DNA of 64,000 bases from Streptomyces sp. ALI-76-A (GCF_030287445.1 NZ_JASVWB010000002.1:5270001-5334000); one strand, 5' to 3'. Shown: positions 7,247 through 17,525, counted from the first letter of the stretch. The notes: generated from the sequence alone by a model not told the origin. Numbers and translations: made by a program.

Positions 7247-8302
7247 GTGCAGGTACTCCACGACGCCCCCCTCGCCCCGCTCACCACCTTCCGGCTGGGC
7301 GGTCCCGCCGCCCGGCTGGTCACCGCGGCGACCGACGCCGAGGTGATCGCCGCCGTCCGCGAGGCCGACGACACCGGCACCCCGCTGCTGATCATCGGCG
7401 GTGGATCGAACCTCGTCATCGGGGACCAGGGCTTCGACGGCACCGCCCTCGTCATCGCCACCAAGGGCTTCGCCCTCGACGGCACCCACCTGGAGCTGGC
7501 CGCCGGCGAAGTGTGGACGGACGCCGTCGCCCGCACCGTCGGCCAGGGACTCGCCGGCGTCGAGTGCCTCGCCGGTATCCCCGGTTCGGCCGGCGCGACC
7601 CCCATCCAGAACGTCGGGGCGTACGGCCAGGAGGTCTCGTCGACGATCACCGAGGTGATCGTCTACGACCGCACCGCCCAGGAGACGGTCACCCTCACCA
7701 ACGAGGAGTGCGCCTTCTCCTACCGGCACAGCCGCTTCAAGGCCGACCCCCAGCGCTACGTCGTCCTGCGCGTCCGCTTCGCCCTGGAGGACGCGGACGG
7801 CCTCTCGGCACCGATCAAGTACGCCGAGACGGCCCGTGCCCTCGGCGTCGAACCCGGTGACCGCGTCCCCCTGGCCGCCGCCCGCGAGACCGTCCTCGAG
7901 CTGCGTTCAGGCAAGGGCATGGTCCTGGACCCCGAGGACCACGACACCTGGTCCGCAGGCTCGTTCTTCACCAACCCCATCCTCACCGAGGAGGAGTTCG
8001 CCGCCTTCCACGCGCGCGTGCGCGACCGCCTCGGCGACGGCGTGCGGCCGCCCGCATATCCGGCGGGGGAGGGCCACACGAAGACCTCCGCCGCCTGGCT
8101 GATCGACAAGGCCGGCTTCGCCAAGGGTTACGGCACCGGCCCCGCCCGCATCTCCACCAAGCACACCCTCGCCCTCACCAACCGGGGCGGGGCCAGCACC
8201 GAGGACCTGCTCGCCTTGGCCCGCGAGGTCGTCACCGGCGTCCACGAAGCCTTCGGAATCACCCTGGTCAACGAGCCGGTGACGGTCGGCGTAAGCCTCT
8301 GA
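7247..8302 (+). CDS. murB: UDP-N-acetylenolpyruvoylglucosamine reductase
   Basis: MurB reduces UDP-GlcNAc-enolpyruvate to UDP-MurNAc with NADPH and FAD in cytoplasmic peptidoglycan precursor synthesis. The 351-residue protein opens with LAPLTTFRLGGPA, has the FAD site IIGGGSNLVIGD, GLAGVECLAGIPGSAGATP with QNVGAYGQEV, the SYRHSRFK segment, and the C-terminal GSFFTNPIL whose Ser is the proton donor, then SAAWLIDKAGFAKG. Type I length and loop content fit actinobacterial MurB. The frame is open further upstream but that part is Pro-rich noise; GTG at 7247 is placed exactly 7 bp after a -10 hexamer (GTG at 7241 is an alternative). Confidence 0.96.
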   Translation: MQVLHDAPLAPLTTFRLGGPAARLVTAATDAEVIAAVREADDTGTPLLIIGGGSNLVIGDQGFDGTALVIATKGFALDGTHLELAAGEVWTDAVARTVGQGLAGVECLAGIPGSAGATPIQNVGAYGQEVSSTITEVIVYDRTAQETVTLTNEECAFSYRHSRFKADPQRYVVLRVRFALEDADGLSAPIKYAETARALGVEPGDRVPLAAARETVLELRSGKGMVLDPEDHDTWSAGSFFTNPILTEEEFAAFHARVRDRLGDGVRPPAYPAGEGHTKTSAAWLIDKAGFAKGYGTGPARISTKHTLALTNRGGASTEDLLALAREVVTGVHEAFGITLVNEPVTVGVSL

Positions 8303-8349
8303 GCCCGGGGCCGGACGCCACCCCCGCCACCTCCCCCCCCCACACCGCC

Positions 8350-9381
8350 CTACGCCGCCAGCCAGTCGTCCACCCCCGCCAGCAGCTTGCTCTTCGTCTC
8401 CTCCGGCGCCGCCGACGCCCGGATCGACTGACGGGCCAGTTCCGCCAGCTCCCGGTCGGTGAAGGCGTGGTACTCCCGCGCGAACTCGTACTGGTCCGCC
8501 AGCCGGGAGCCGAAGAGGAGCGGGTCGTCGGCACCCAGAGCCATCGGCACCCCCGCCTCGAACAGCGTCCGCAGCGGCACGTCCTCCGGCTTCTCGTAGA
8601 CGCCGAGGGCCACGTTCGACGCCGGGCAGACCTCGCAGGTCACCCCCCGGTCCGCCAGCCGCCGCAGCAGCCGCGGGTCCTCCGCCGCCCGCACACCGTG
8701 CCCCAGCCGGTGCGCGTGCAGGTCGTCCAGACAGTCACGCACCGACGCCGGGCCGCCCAGTTCCCCGCCGTGCGGGGCCGACAGCAGCCCTCCCTCCCGT
8801 GCGATGGCGAACGCGCGGTCGAAGTCCCGTGCCATCCCCCGGCGTTCGTCGTTCGACAGGCCGAAGCCGACGACCCCCCGGTCCGCGTATCGCACCGCGA
8901 GGCGGGCCAGTGTGCGCGCGTCCAGCGGGTGCTTCATCCGGTTCGCCGCGACCAGGACGCGCATGCCGAGGCCGGTCTCCCGGGACGTCGACTCCACCGC
9001 GTCGAGGATGATCTCCAGGGCCGGGATCAGACCGCCCATGCGAGGCGCGTACGACGTCGGGTCCACCTGGATCTCCAGCCAGCCGGCCCCGTCCCGCACG
9101 TCCTCCTCCGCGGCCTCCCGGACCAGGCGCCGGATGTCCTCCGGCTCCCGCAGGCACGAGCGGGCGGCGTCGTACAGGCGCTGGAAGCGGAACCAGCCCC
9201 GCTCGTCCGTCGCCCGCAGCTTCGGCGGTTCCCCGCTGGTCAGCGCTTCCGTCAGCGCCTCGGGCAGGCGCACACCGTACTTGTCGGCCAGTTCCAGCAC
9301 GGTGCCGGGTCGCATCGACCCCGTGAAGTGCAGGTGCAGATGGGCTTTGGGCAGCTCAGAGACATCACGTACACGCTCCAT
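8350..9381 (-). CDS. add: Adenosine deaminase
   Basis: The enzyme converts adenosine to inosine in purine salvage. In 343 residues it shows the zinc HxH in LPKAHLHLHFTGSMRPGT, the middle metal region SAPHGGELGG, HRLGHGVRAAEDPRLL, VCPASNVALGVY and the final metal Asp region ALGADDPLLFGS. The order and spacing match adenosine deaminases; adenine or 6-aminodeoxyfutalosine deaminases are related alternatives. The start at 9381 was chosen at the ELPKAHLHLH boundary; CAGGAT lies 6 bp upstream of the ATG, compatible with a leaderless message. It faces murB tail to tail. Confidence 0.88.
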   Translation of the reverse strand: MERVRDVSELPKAHLHLHFTGSMRPGTVLELADKYGVRLPEALTEALTSGEPPKLRATDERGWFRFQRLYDAARSCLREPEDIRRLVREAAEEDVRDGAGWLEIQVDPTSYAPRMGGLIPALEIILDAVESTSRETGLGMRVLVAANRMKHPLDARTLARLAVRYADRGVVGFGLSNDERRGMARDFDRAFAIAREGGLLSAPHGGELGGPASVRDCLDDLHAHRLGHGVRAAEDPRLLRRLADRGVTCEVCPASNVALGVYEKPEDVPLRTLFEAGVPMALGADDPLLFGSRLADQYEFAREYHAFTDRELAELARQSIRASAAPEETKSKLLAGVDDWLAA

Positions 9382-9455
9382 TCCAGGATCCTGCCGTACG
9401 TCCCCCACCCACCGGTAGCGCTTTCCCCGAACGTGGTCTTGCTCGCACAAAGACA

Positions 9456-9489
9456 GGGGACCACCTAGGAACGTTCCTAGGTGGTCCCC
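9456..9489 (-). terminator. 34-bp perfect palindrome between aspC and add
   Basis: The 34 bases are identical to their own reverse complement, centred on AACGTT. It lies 22 bp after the aspartate aminotransferase stop and can form a strong hairpin, so I read it as that gene's terminator. Confidence 0.7.
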
Positions 9490-9511
9490 GGTGACCGTCC
9501 GGTGACGGATG

Positions 9512-10738
9512 TCAGTCCGTGGCCTCCGCCAGCAGCTTCTGGATCCGGCTGACGCCCTCGGCCAGGTCCTCGTCACCCAGCGCGTACGACAGCCGCAGAT
9601 ACCCCGGCGTGCCGAAGGCCTCGCCGGGAACGACCGCGACCTCGGCCTCCTCCAGGATCAGCGCGGCCAACTCGACCGTGTCCCGCGGACGCCTGCCGCG
9701 GATCTCCTTGCCGAGCAGGGCCTTGACCGAGGGGTACGCGTAGAACGCGCCCTCCGGCTCCGGGCAGAGCACGCCGTCGATCTCGTTCAGCATCCGCACG
9801 ATGGTCTTGCGGCGGCGGTCGAAGGCCTCCCGCATCCGCGCGACGGCGTCCAGGTCGCCGGAGACCGCGGCCAGGGCCGCGACCTGCGCGACGTTGGAGA
9901 CGTTCGACGTGGCGTGCGACTGGAGGTTCGTCGCCGCCTTCACGACGTCCTTCGGGCCGATGATCCAGCCGACCCGCCAGCCCGTCATCGCGTATGTCTT
10001 GGCGACACCGTTGACCACGACGCACTTGTCCCGCAGCTCCGGCAGGATCGCGGGCAGCGAGGTGAACGTCGCGTCGCCGTAGACGAGGTGCTCGTAGATC
10101 TCGTCCGTCATCACCCACAGGCCGTGCTCGACGGCCCAGCGGCCGATCGCCTCGGCGTCCTCGGCGCTGTAGACCGCGCCGGTGGGGTTGGAGGGGGAGA
10201 CGAAGAGGACGACCTTGGTGTTCTCGGTGCGGGCGGCCTCCAGCTGCTCCACCGAGACGCGGTAGCCGGTCGTCTCGTCGGCGACGACCTCGACCGGGAC
10301 ACCGCCGGCCAGACGGATCGACTCCGGGTACGTCGTCCAGTACGGCGCCGGGACGATGACCTCGTCGCCCGGGTCGAGGATCGCGGCGAAGGCCTCGTAG
10401 ATGGCCTGCTTCCCGCCGTTGGTGACCAGGATCTGCGAGACGTCCGGCTCGTAGCCCGAGTCGCGCAGCGTCTTCGCGGCGATCGCTGCCTTCAACTCGG
10501 GCAGGCCGCCGGCCGGCGTGTAGCGGTGGTACTTCGGGTTCTTGCAGGCCTCGACCGCGGCCTCGACGATGTAGTCCGGGGTCGGGAAGTCGGGCTCACC
10601 GGCGCCGAAGCCGATCACCGGACGCCCGGCGGCCTTGAGTGCCTTGGCCTTGGCGTCCACGGCGAGGGTGGCGGACTCGGAGATCGCGCCGACTCGGGCG
10701 GAGACCCGGCGCTCGGTGGGAGGGGTTGCAGGGCTCAT
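9512..10738 (-). CDS. aspC: PLP-dependent aspartate aminotransferase
   Basis: This class I aminotransferase of 408 residues transfers the amino group between aspartate and 2-oxoglutarate (or prephenate in some actinobacteria). Features are [15 protein letters not shown] (residues 43-57), the phosphate-loop [33 protein letters not shown] with the Asn that binds [14 protein letters not shown], and [16 protein letters not shown] whose Lys247 should form the Schiff base. RLSYALG carries the substrate carboxylate Arg. It occurs upstream of tRNA-Trp and secE-nusG in Streptomyces. The alternative reading is a related broad-specificity aromatic aminotransferase. Confidence 0.92.
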   Translation of the reverse strand: MSPATPPTERRVSARVGAISESATLAVDAKAKALKAAGRPVIGFGAGEPDFPTPDYIVEAAVEACKNPKYHRYTPAGGLPELKAAIAAKTLRDSGYEPDVSQILVTNGGKQAIYEAFAAILDPGDEVIVPAPYWTTYPESIRLAGGVPVEVVADETTGYRVSVEQLEAARTENTKVVLFVSPSNPTGAVYSAEDAEAIGRWAVEHGLWVMTDEIYEHLVYGDATFTSLPAILPELRDKCVVVNGVAKTYAMTGWRVGWIIGPKDVVKAATNLQSHATSNVSNVAQVAALAAVSGDLDAVARMREAFDRRRKTIVRMLNEIDGVLCPEPEGAFYAYPSVKALLGKEIRGRRPRDTVELAALILEEAEVAVVPGEAFGTPGYLRLSYALGDEDLAEGVSRIQKLLAEATD

Positions 10739-10872
10739 GGGCCCATCGTTTCAGACCGGAAACCTCCCCGGCACGCGGGTTTCACGGACTGAACACCGAC
10801 TGGACAACCGTCCGGATCCGTCGCCCACGCTGGGCGATCTTCCCGAGCGGAGTCCCCCACGGGCGCTTTCTG

Positions 10873-10902
10873 TTCGACGACGGCTCCCGAACCACGTACA
10901 CT
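10873..10902 (+). promoter_or_regulatory. Possible promoter upstream of tRNA-Trp/secE
   Basis: TTCGAC (10873-10878) and TACACT (10897-10902) are 18 bp apart, within the 249-bp gap between the divergent aspC start and tRNA-Trp. Confidence 0.4.
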
Positions 10903-10987
10903 CTCACCTCGTTGGCCTTCAGCGGGCTGCGCTCGACCGGTGCACACCGAGCACTCGGTCGGATGCGGTACGTTGGGGGACGGACAA

Positions 10988-11060
10988 AGGGTCGTAGCTC
11001 AATTGGTAGAGCACTGGTCTCCAAAACCAGCGGTTGGGGGTTCAAGTCCCTCCGGCCCTG
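10988..11060 (+). tRNA. tRNA-Trp (CCA)
   Basis: AGGGTCG (10988-10994) pairs with CGGCCCT (11053-11059) with one G-U, and the discriminator is G, as usual for Trp. The anticodon stem CTGGT/ACCAG encloses CTCCAAA. The T arm is GGGGGTTCAAGTCCCTC. The tRNA-Trp-secE-nusG order is conserved in actinobacteria. Confidence 0.95.
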
Positions 11061-11170
11061 CTACACACACCTTCGCCAGGATGTGTGCACGCATGTACGT
11101 ACAGAAATGCACCGCCGTGCGGCTCAGACCGGGCGCGGCACGGCCACGACCCGGGAACAGGTGAGGACGA

Positions 11171-11458
11171 ATGGCGGACGCCGTGGGCTCCATCGATACG
11201 CCTGATGCCCAGGACGAGGCGCCGGAGTCCCAGAAGAGGACTCGTAAGGGCGGCAAGCGAGCCAAGAAGGGCCCGCTGAAGCGTCTCGCGTTGTTCTACC
11301 GTCAGATCGTCGCGGAGCTCCGCAAGGTCGTCTGGCCGTCGCGCGGCCAGTTGACGACGTACACGACCGTGGTGATCATCTTCGTGATCGTGATGATCGG
11401 CCTGGTGACCTTGATTGACTATGGGCTCGACCACGCCGCCAAGTACGTATTCGGCTGA
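11171..11458 (+). CDS. secE: Preprotein translocase subunit SecE
   Basis: SecE clamps SecY in the membrane. The 95-residue product has a hydrophilic, Lys-rich N-terminus and one C-terminal membrane helix (TTVVIIFVIVMIGLVTLI, roughly residues 66-84) after the conserved amphipathic segment AELRKVVWPSRGQL. This one-helix short form is standard in Gram-positive bacteria. It is 81 bp upstream of nusG and likely co-transcribed with it. Confidence 0.96.
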   Translation: MADAVGSIDTPDAQDEAPESQKRTRKGGKRAKKGPLKRLALFYRQIVAELRKVVWPSRGQLTTYTTVVIIFVIVMIGLVTLIDYGLDHAAKYVFG

Positions 11459-11539
11459 GCACAGAGCGAAGGGCGCCGCGGTTACCGGCGCCCGTTTTCG
11501 CATGTTCCACCCCTATGTATCCAGGAAGAAGCAGCCACC

Positions 11540-12442
11540 GTGTCTGACCAGAACCTGAACGACGCCATCGAGCCACACGGGCAGGACGTCGAGTCCGTGG
11601 AAGACGAGCTCGAGATCGTCGAGGGCGCGGACGAGGACCTGGACGAGGTCGAGGCTGCCGACGCCGAGGCGGGCGAGCCCGCGGAGGAAGCCGCGCTCCA
11701 CGTCGAGGACGAGGAGACGGAAGCCACGGAAGCCGTCGAGGACGAGGCCACCGAGGACGAGGCTGACGCCGAGGCTGACGCCGAAGCCGAGGCCGAGGCC
11801 GAGGAAGAAGAGTCGGCCGAGCCCGTCGACCCCGTCGCCGCCCTGCGCGAGGAGCTGCGCACCCTGCCCGGCGAGTGGTACGTCATCCACACCTACGCCG
11901 GCTACGAGAACCGCGTGAAGACCAACCTCGAGCAGCGCGCCGTCTCGCTGAACGTCGAGGACTTCATCTTCCAGGCCGAGGTGCCCCAGGAAGAGGTCGC
12001 GCAGATCAAGAACGGCGAGCGCAAGACCATCCGTCAGAACAAGCTCCCCGGCTACGTGCTGGTGCGCATGGACCTGACGAACGAGTCCTGGGGTGTCGTC
12101 CGCAACACCCCCGGTGTCACCGGCTTCGTGGGCAACGCCTACGACCCGTACCCGCTGACCCTGGACGAGATCGTCAAGATGCTCGCCCCGGAGGCCGAGG
12201 AGAAGGCCGCCCGTGAGGCCGCCGAGGCCGAGGGCAAGCCGGCTCCGGCTCGCAAGGTCGAGGTCCAGGTCCTGGACTTCGAGGTCGGCGACTCGGTCAC
12301 CGTCACCGACGGCCCGTTCGCCACGCTGCAGGCGACCATCAACGAGATCAACGCCGACTCGAAGAAGGTCAAGGGCCTCGTGGAGATCTTCGGCCGCGAG
12401 ACGCCGGTCGAGCTGTCCTTCGACCAGATCCAGAAGAACTAG
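11540..12442 (+). CDS. nusG: Transcription termination/antitermination protein NusG
   Basis: NusG binds RNA polymerase and links it to Rho or the ribosome. The 300-residue protein has a long acidic N-terminal extension (about residues 1-100, mostly Glu, Asp and Ala), then the NGN domain beginning [16 protein letters not shown] with [13 protein letters not shown] and [10 protein letters not shown], a charged linker, and the C-terminal KOW domain ([20 protein letters not shown]) ending FDQIQKN. The acidic extension is typical of actinobacteria. The GTG start at 11540 follows GGAAGAAG. Confidence 0.96.
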   Translation: MSDQNLNDAIEPHGQDVESVEDELEIVEGADEDLDEVEAADAEAGEPAEEAALHVEDEETEATEAVEDEATEDEADAEADAEAEAEAEEEESAEPVDPVAALREELRTLPGEWYVIHTYAGYENRVKTNLEQRAVSLNVEDFIFQAEVPQEEVAQIKNGERKTIRQNKLPGYVLVRMDLTNESWGVVRNTPGVTGFVGNAYDPYPLTLDEIVKMLAPEAEEKAAREAAEAEGKPAPARKVEVQVLDFEVGDSVTVTDGPFATLQATINEINADSKKVKGLVEIFGRETPVELSFDQIQKN

Positions 12443-12476
12443 AACCGTCACCGGTCTCTTCCTGGACCCACCGCGT

Positions 12477-12527
12477 CCGAGCAGGTCAGAGGGGCTGTCC
12501 AAAGCCCGTCTGACCTGCTCGGTTTTT
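12477..12527 (+). terminator. Intrinsic terminator after nusG
   Basis: A 14-bp stem (12477-12490 with 12509-12522) is followed by TTTTT. It lies between nusG and rplK, so it separates or attenuates the two. Confidence 0.8.
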
Positions 12528-12624
12528 AGCCGCGCATCTATACCCGTTATCGTTGTGCGGTATGCCTTCATCTGGGACGCGACCCAGGTGGGGGTAGACC
12601 CGAATCGAAAGGACCCGGAGAGCA

Positions 12625-13059
12625 ATGCCTCCCAAGAAGAAGAAGGTCACGGGGCTCATCAAGCTCCAGATCCAGGCCGGTGCCGCCAACCCGGCTCCGC
12701 CGGTCGGCCCGGCGCTGGGTCAGCACGGCGTCAACATCATGGAGTTCTGCAAGGCCTACAACGCCGCGACCGAGTCGCAGCGTGGCTGGGTCATCCCGGT
12801 GGAGATCACGGTCTACGAGGACCGCTCCTTCACCTTCATCACCAAGACGCCGCCGGCCGCCAAGATGATCCTCAAGGCCGCGGGCGTGGAGAAGGGCTCC
12901 GGCGAGCCGCACAAGACCAAGGTCGCCAAGATCACCCAGGCTCAGGTCCGCGAGATCGCCGAGACCAAGATGCCCGACCTCAACGCCAACGACCTGGACG
13001 CCGCCGCGAAGATCATCGCTGGTACCGCGCGTTCCATGGGCGTCACGGTCGAGGGCTGA
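12625..13059 (+). CDS. rplK: 50S ribosomal protein L11
   Basis: L11 forms the GTPase-associated stalk base with 23S rRNA and is where thiostrepton acts. The 144-residue sequence has the N-terminal domain with the Pro-rich linker motif [20 protein letters not shown] and the C-terminal RNA-binding domain [16 protein letters not shown] ending in [13 protein letters not shown]. Length and residues are typical. It is followed by rplA after 93 bp, the classical L11 operon. Confidence 0.98.
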   Translation: MPPKKKKVTGLIKLQIQAGAANPAPPVGPALGQHGVNIMEFCKAYNAATESQRGWVIPVEITVYEDRSFTFITKTPPAAKMILKAAGVEKGSGEPHKTKVAKITQAQVREIAETKMPDLNANDLDAAAKIIAGTARSMGVTVEG

Positions 13060-13152
13060 ACCCCACCTTCGTAGAATCTGCGGCCCCGGCCGCGCGTGGC
13101 AGGGCCTGCTCGGCCCGTACCACGACTCCTTTCAGAACACACAGGAGCAGTT

Positions 13153-13878
13153 GTGAGCAAGCGCAGCAAGTCTCTCCGCGCTGCGGACGCCAAGATCGAC
13201 CGGGAGAAGCTCTACGCCCCGCTCGAGGCCGTCCGTCTCGCCAAGGAGACCTCCACGTCCAAGTTCGACGGCACCGTCGAGGTCGCCTTCCGTCTGGGTG
13301 TCGACCCGCGCAAGGCCGACCAGATGGTCCGTGGCACCGTGAACCTTCCGCACGGCACCGGTAAGACCGCCCGGGTCCTGGTCTTCGCGACCGGTGACCG
13401 TGCCGAGGCCGCTCGTGCCGCGGGCGCCGACATCGTCGGCGCCGACGAGCTCATCGACGAGGTGGCGAAGGGCCGTCTGGACTTCGACGCCGTCGTCGCC
13501 ACCCCGGACCTCATGGGCAAGGTCGGTCGCCTCGGCCGCGTGCTCGGTCCCCGTGGTCTCATGCCGAACCCCAAGACCGGCACCGTGACCCCGGACGTCA
13601 CCAAGGCTGTCACCGAGATCAAGGGTGGCAAGATCGAGTTCCGCGTCGACAAGCACTCGAACCTGCACTTCATCATCGGCAAGGCGTCCTTCGACGACAC
13701 CAAGCTGGTGGAGAACTACGGCGCGGCCCTGGAGGAGATCCTCCGTCTGAAGCCGTCCGCCGCCAAGGGCCGCTACATCAAGAAGGCCGCGATCAGCACC
13801 ACGATCGGCCCCGGCATTCCGATCGACCCGAACCGCACGCGCAACCTCCTCGTCGAGGAGGACCCGGCCACCGTCTGA
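13153..13878 (+). CDS. rplA: 50S ribosomal protein L1
   Basis: L1 builds the mobile L1 stalk and can repress its own operon. The 241-residue protein shows [27 protein letters not shown], the signature [20 protein letters not shown] and [11 protein letters not shown]. The open frame extends upstream to 13096 but the GTG at 13153, with AGGAG at 13142, begins the normal [10 protein letters not shown]-terminus. Confidence 0.98.
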   Translation: MSKRSKSLRAADAKIDREKLYAPLEAVRLAKETSTSKFDGTVEVAFRLGVDPRKADQMVRGTVNLPHGTGKTARVLVFATGDRAEAARAAGADIVGADELIDEVAKGRLDFDAVVATPDLMGKVGRLGRVLGPRGLMPNPKTGTVTPDVTKAVTEIKGGKIEFRVDKHSNLHFIIGKASFDDTKLVENYGAALEEILRLKPSAAKGRYIKKAAISTTIGPGIPIDPNRTRNLLVEEDPATV

Positions 13879-13902
13879 GCCTGACGGCTCGACCGGTCGA
13901 CG

Positions 13903-13936
13903 ACGGGCCCCGCACCTTCCGAGGTGCGGGGCCCGT
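13903..13936 (+). terminator. Terminator of the rplK-rplA operon
   Basis: A 15-bp perfect stem (13903-13917 with 13922-13936) has a four-base loop and sits 24 bp after the rplA stop. Confidence 0.85.
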
Positions 13937-13998
13937 TCCCGTGTGCGGCGCCGCGCCCTGGGTTAGCGTGCGGGCACGGCAACGGCACAGGGGGACGT

Positions 13999-14859
13999 AT
14001 GAAGCGCACCAACGGGCGGGGGGTCGTCCTCGCGGTCGCGCTGGCCCTCGTGCTGACCGGGGCGGCCGGCTGTACGTCCTCCGAGTCCCCCCGCGAGCCC
14101 GGGAAGGACCGCGGGGCGAGCACCGGGTCCCGTGCGGCCCTGCTGTCCGCCGAGCGGTCCACCGACCACGCCGCGTCGGCCCGGGTGCGGTCCACGACCG
14201 TCATGGGCACCCAGCTGTCCCTCAAGGCCGACGGCGCCATCGGCTGGGGCGACAGCCTCACCGGCACCCTGACCATCACGTACACCGGCGGCCCGACGGC
14301 CGAGACGATGCGCGCGCTCGGCATCACCTCGATGCAGGCCCGCTATCTGGCCGACGCCTACTACGCGCGGATGGGCGACACGTTCGCCCGGAAGACCGGC
14401 GGCAAGCACTGGATCAAGTACGCCTACGACGACCTCAAGGACCTCGCGGGCGGCGCCGGCGCGACCTTCGCCGACCAGATGCGCAACACCGCGCCGAACC
14501 AGTCGGTGAGGCTGCTGCTGGACGCCGAGGAGGTGCGCGAGGTCGGCCGGGAGAAGGTCGGCGGACGTACGGCCACGCACTACTCCGGCACGGTGCTGGT
14601 GCCCGACGTCACCGACGCGCGGCTGAGGACCCAGCTCGAACAGGCCGACGTCACCAGCGAGACCGTCGACCTCTGGGTCGACGACCGGGACCTGCTGGTC
14701 AAGAAGGTCGAGAAGGGCCGTACGGCGAGCGGGGAGCTGACCCAGACCGCGTACTACACCGACTACGGCGTCGCGGTCTCCGTCGCCGAGCCCCCGGCCG
14801 ACGACACCCAGGACTTCGCGGAACTGCTGGAGCGGCAGCAGGGCGGCTCCGCCTCCTGA
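13999..14859 (+). CDS. Secreted lipoprotein (LppX/LprG-like fold possible)
   Basis: The 286-residue product has a lipoprotein signal: basic MKRTNGR, a hydrophobic core, then the lipobox LTGAAGC with Cys at about residue 26. The mature part includes [40 protein letters not shown] and [14 protein letters not shown], an alternating pattern seen in beta-rich lipid-binding lipoproteins of the LolA/LppX kind. It shares several of these landmarks with the next gene, so they are paralogues. Function is unknown; lipid or envelope carriage is inference. It has GGGGGA just before the ATG. Confidence 0.75.
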   Translation: MKRTNGRGVVLAVALALVLTGAAGCTSSESPREPGKDRGASTGSRAALLSAERSTDHAASARVRSTTVMGTQLSLKADGAIGWGDSLTGTLTITYTGGPTAETMRALGITSMQARYLADAYYARMGDTFARKTGGKHWIKYAYDDLKDLAGGAGATFADQMRNTAPNQSVRLLLDAEEVREVGREKVGGRTATHYSGTVLVPDVTDARLRTQLEQADVTSETVDLWVDDRDLLVKKVEKGRTASGELTQTAYYTDYGVAVSVAEPPADDTQDFAELLERQQGGSAS

Positions 14860-14948
14860 GCCCCGGGAAAACCAGAGATCCGCTCCGCCTCCTGGGATAC
14901 GCTCTCCGCCTTGCTGTGAACAGTCCATGTGTTCCTTGGGGGGAATCG

Positions 14949-15800
14949 ATGGTGTCGTCCATACGTGCTTCCGTACGCCGCAGATCCACAGGTGCCGGCC
15001 TTGCCGCCCTGTTCCTCGCCGCCGGTGCGGTGAGCTGCGGTACGGAGCAGTCGCCGAGCATGACGCCGGCTGCGGCGGTCGCGAAGGCGGCGAAGAACAC
15101 GGAGGACATCACGTCCTTCCGGTACCGCATGACCGGCCGGACCCCCGAGGAGGGGCGGATCAAGGCCGAGGCGTCGATGCGTACCAAGCCGACCGTGGCC
15201 ATGACCATGAAGATGACGGCGCTCGACCAGGGCGAGGACGGCACCGCGGAGATCCGGCTCGTCGACAAGGCCATGTACATCGGCGGGGGAGCCGCGGCGG
15301 CCGAGGAGATGGACGGCAAGAGCTGGATCAAGTTCGACATGTCCGCGCTGGGCGAGGAGGGCCTCGGCGCCGAGGGCGCGCCGGGCCCGGGCCAGGCCGA
15401 CCAGAACCCGGCGACCGAGTCCACCTTCCTCACCGGCGCCAAGGACGTGAAGAAGGTCGGCACCGAGACCGTCGACGGGGTCGAGACCACCCGCTACTCG
15501 GGTGTCGTCACCCTCGCCGACCTCGAGGCCTCCCTGAAGGACGAGGACAAGGCCACCCGCGAGCGGCGCCAGAAGAGCGTCGAGCAGTACGAGAAGCTCG
15601 GCGTCGACAAGCTCACGATGGACATGTGGGTCGACGGCGACGACCACACCAAGCAGTTCCGCATGCGCGGCGACGCCGACAAGGGTCCGCTGGACATGAC
15701 CATCACCTTCCTCGACCTCAACAAGCCGGTGACCGTGACGGCTCCGCCCGCCAAGGACACGATGGACCTCGCCGAGATGATGCAGGAAGCCCAGAGCTGA
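14949..15800 (+). CDS. Secreted lipoprotein, paralogue of the preceding gene
   Basis: The 283-residue product has an Arg-rich n-region (RASVRRRS), a hydrophobic stretch and lipobox AGAVSC around residue 32. The mature domain shows [49 protein letters not shown] and [18 protein letters not shown], matching the [17 protein letters not shown] and DLWVDDRD landmarks upstream. The order of elements suggests the same LolA-like fold. It lies 89 bp after the first copy and before the rplJ promoter. Confidence 0.75.
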   Translation: MVSSIRASVRRRSTGAGLAALFLAAGAVSCGTEQSPSMTPAAAVAKAAKNTEDITSFRYRMTGRTPEEGRIKAEASMRTKPTVAMTMKMTALDQGEDGTAEIRLVDKAMYIGGGAAAAEEMDGKSWIKFDMSALGEEGLGAEGAPGPGQADQNPATESTFLTGAKDVKKVGTETVDGVETTRYSGVVTLADLEASLKDEDKATRERRQKSVEQYEKLGVDKLTMDMWVDGDDHTKQFRMRGDADKGPLDMTITFLDLNKPVTVTAPPAKDTMDLAEMMQEAQS

Positions 15801-15818
15801 GCCCCGTATCGACCGGAT

Positions 15819-15848
15819 TTGCCTGCCGGCGATCCGGTCGCGTACTCT
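15819..15848 (+). promoter_or_regulatory. Promoter of rplJ-rplL
   Basis: TTGCCT (15819-15824) and TACTCT (15843-15848) are 18 bp apart. Transcription from about 15855 gives a leader of some 230 nt. Confidence 0.6.
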
Positions 15849-15944
15849 CCTACAGAAGCCAAAGACCGCTGGTCGTCGCCGTGCGCTCGTGAGAGGGCCC
15901 GGTGGCCGAAGGATCCGCTGATATCCGCGGACGACCCGCGCAGG

Positions 15945-16034
15945 TGACTGTGGAGAGTTCCCGGAGTTCGCAGCTGGCGCTGCGAGATGCCGGTCGAGCT
16001 ACGCCCCGTGCACCTGTGCCGGGGCGTTTCGTTT
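15945..16034 (+). ncRNA. L10(L12)4-type leader with attenuator
   Basis: The leader of rplJ contains a structured region (GGAGTTCGCAGCTGGCGCTG and GAGATGCCGG) resembling the L10-L12 binding leader, then an attenuator-like hairpin (16001-16008 with 16020-16027) followed by TTTCGTTTGT. L10 with L12 typically binds such a leader to hold down its own synthesis. The hairpin is seen; the protein binding is inferred. Confidence 0.5.
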
Positions 16035-16085
16035 GTCCCAGCCCCTTCCGAGCGGTCGTCAACACCCGGAAGGAGGCCGACGCTC

Positions 16086-16616
16086 ATGGCAAGGCCCGAC
16101 AAGGCTGCCGCGGTGGCCGAGCTCGCGGAGCAGTTCCGCAGCTCGAACGCCGCCGTGCTGACCGAGTACCGGGGTCTCACCGTGGCGCAGCTCAAGACGC
16201 TGCGCCGTTCGCTCGGTGAGAACGCCCAGTACGCCGTGGTGAAGAACACGCTGACCAAGATTGCGGCCAACGAGGCCGGGATCTCGACGCTCGACGACCT
16301 GTTCAACGGTCCGACGGCAGTTGCCTTCGTCACCGGTGACCCGGTGGAGTCGGCGAAGGGTCTTCGTGACTTCGCCAAGGACAACCCGAACCTCGTCATC
16401 AAGGGCGGTGTCCTTGACGGCAAGGCGCTGTCCGCCGACGAGATCAAGAAGCTCGCGGACCTCGAGTCCCGCGAGGTTCTGCTCTCCAAGCTGGCGGGTG
16501 CCTTCAAGGGCAAGCAGACTCAGGCTGCTCAGGTCTTCCAGGCGCTCCCGTCGAAGCTCGTCCGCACCGTGGACGCTCTTCGCGCCAAGCAGGACGAGCA
16601 GGGCGGTGCCGAGTAA
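16086..16616 (+). CDS. rplJ: 50S ribosomal protein L10
   Basis: L10 anchors the L12 stalk to 23S rRNA. The 176-residue protein begins [17 protein letters not shown] and shows [28 protein letters not shown] and [13 protein letters not shown], ending in an alpha-helical L12-binding tail. ATG at 16086 is preceded by GGAAGGAG. rplL follows after 124 bp. Confidence 0.98.
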   Translation: MARPDKAAAVAELAEQFRSSNAAVLTEYRGLTVAQLKTLRRSLGENAQYAVVKNTLTKIAANEAGISTLDDLFNGPTAVAFVTGDPVESAKGLRDFAKDNPNLVIKGGVLDGKALSADEIKKLADLESREVLLSKLAGAFKGKQTQAAQVFQALPSKLVRTVDALRAKQDEQGGAE

Positions 16617-16740
16617 TTCGGCTCGCGCAGTGACCGCCGCCTGAGGCAGCCCGCCTGAGCGGTGGTCGTAGCGGGCCGAACGTACGCCCGCCAGACATGT
16701 ACATCCGGCACCTGCCGAAAAAGTGGAAGGATCGCCCATC

Positions 16741-17124
16741 ATGGCGAAGCTCAGCCAGGAAGACCTGCTCGCGCAGTTCGAGGAGATGACCCTCATCGAG
16801 CTCTCCGAGTTCGTGAAGGCCTTCGAGGAGAAGTTCGACGTCACCGCCGCCGCCGCGGTCGCCGTCGCCGGTCCCGCCGGCCCGGCTGCCCCGGCCGAGG
16901 CCGCTGAGGAGCAGGACGAGTTCGACGTCATCCTCACCGGTGCGGGCGAGAAGAAGATCCAGGTCATCAAGGTCGTGCGTGAGCTGACCTCCCTGGGCCT
17001 CAAGGAGGCCAAGGACCTCGTGGACGGCGCCCCGAAGCCCGTCCTCGAGAAGGTCGCCAAGGAGGCCGCCGAGAAGGCCGCCGAGTCCCTCAAGGGCGCC
17101 GGCGCCTCCGTCGAGGTCAAGTAG
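16741..17124 (+). CDS. rplL: 50S ribosomal protein L7/L12
   Basis: This 127-residue stalk protein has the N-terminal dimerisation helices ([20 protein letters not shown]), an Ala/Pro hinge ([14 protein letters not shown], about residues 40-58), and the factor-binding C-terminal domain ([35 protein letters not shown]). It recruits EF-Tu and EF-G. Confidence 0.98.
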   Translation: MAKLSQEDLLAQFEEMTLIELSEFVKAFEEKFDVTAAAAVAVAGPAGPAAPAEAAEEQDEFDVILTGAGEKKIQVIKVVRELTSLGLKEAKDLVDGAPKPVLEKVAKEAAEKAAESLKGAGASVEVK

Positions 17125-17195
17125 TCCCACGGAGTCCGCGAGGACTCCTGTGCCGGCTGACACGGCTCCCGCGAGAGGGCTGTAACGCTGACGCA

Positions 17196-17233
17196 CCGAA
17201 GAGCGATCATCCATCCGGGTGGTCGCTCTTCGG
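17196..17233 (+). terminator. Terminator/attenuator between rplL and rpoB
   Basis: A 17-bp stem with two G-U pairs (17196-17212 with 17217-17233) stands 71 bp after rplL. The gap 17125-17738 has no gene; it holds this hairpin and the rpoB promoter. Confidence 0.75.
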
Positions 17234-17525
17234 CGTTCAGGGGAGCCGCGTGGCGACCGCCGTGCACCGGTGTTCGCGCGGAGTATGGTGATCTTCGTCG
17301 TGTCCCCGGGCGCCCGGTGCAGGCGGCACGTGACGAGCGCGGCACCCGGTTCGGGCAAGGGGGGCCTTGACGAACCGCACGCAGCGCGCAATTCTCAGGA
17401 CGCGTCGTCACAAGGATCCGAATCCGAGGCATGGATCGGCGACGAAGAGGGCAGTATCAACGTGCGTTGAGGACGTGGGCTTGCCGAAGGTGTTGAGAGC
17501 AACGAGGGTCTTCAAAAACCCGGAC

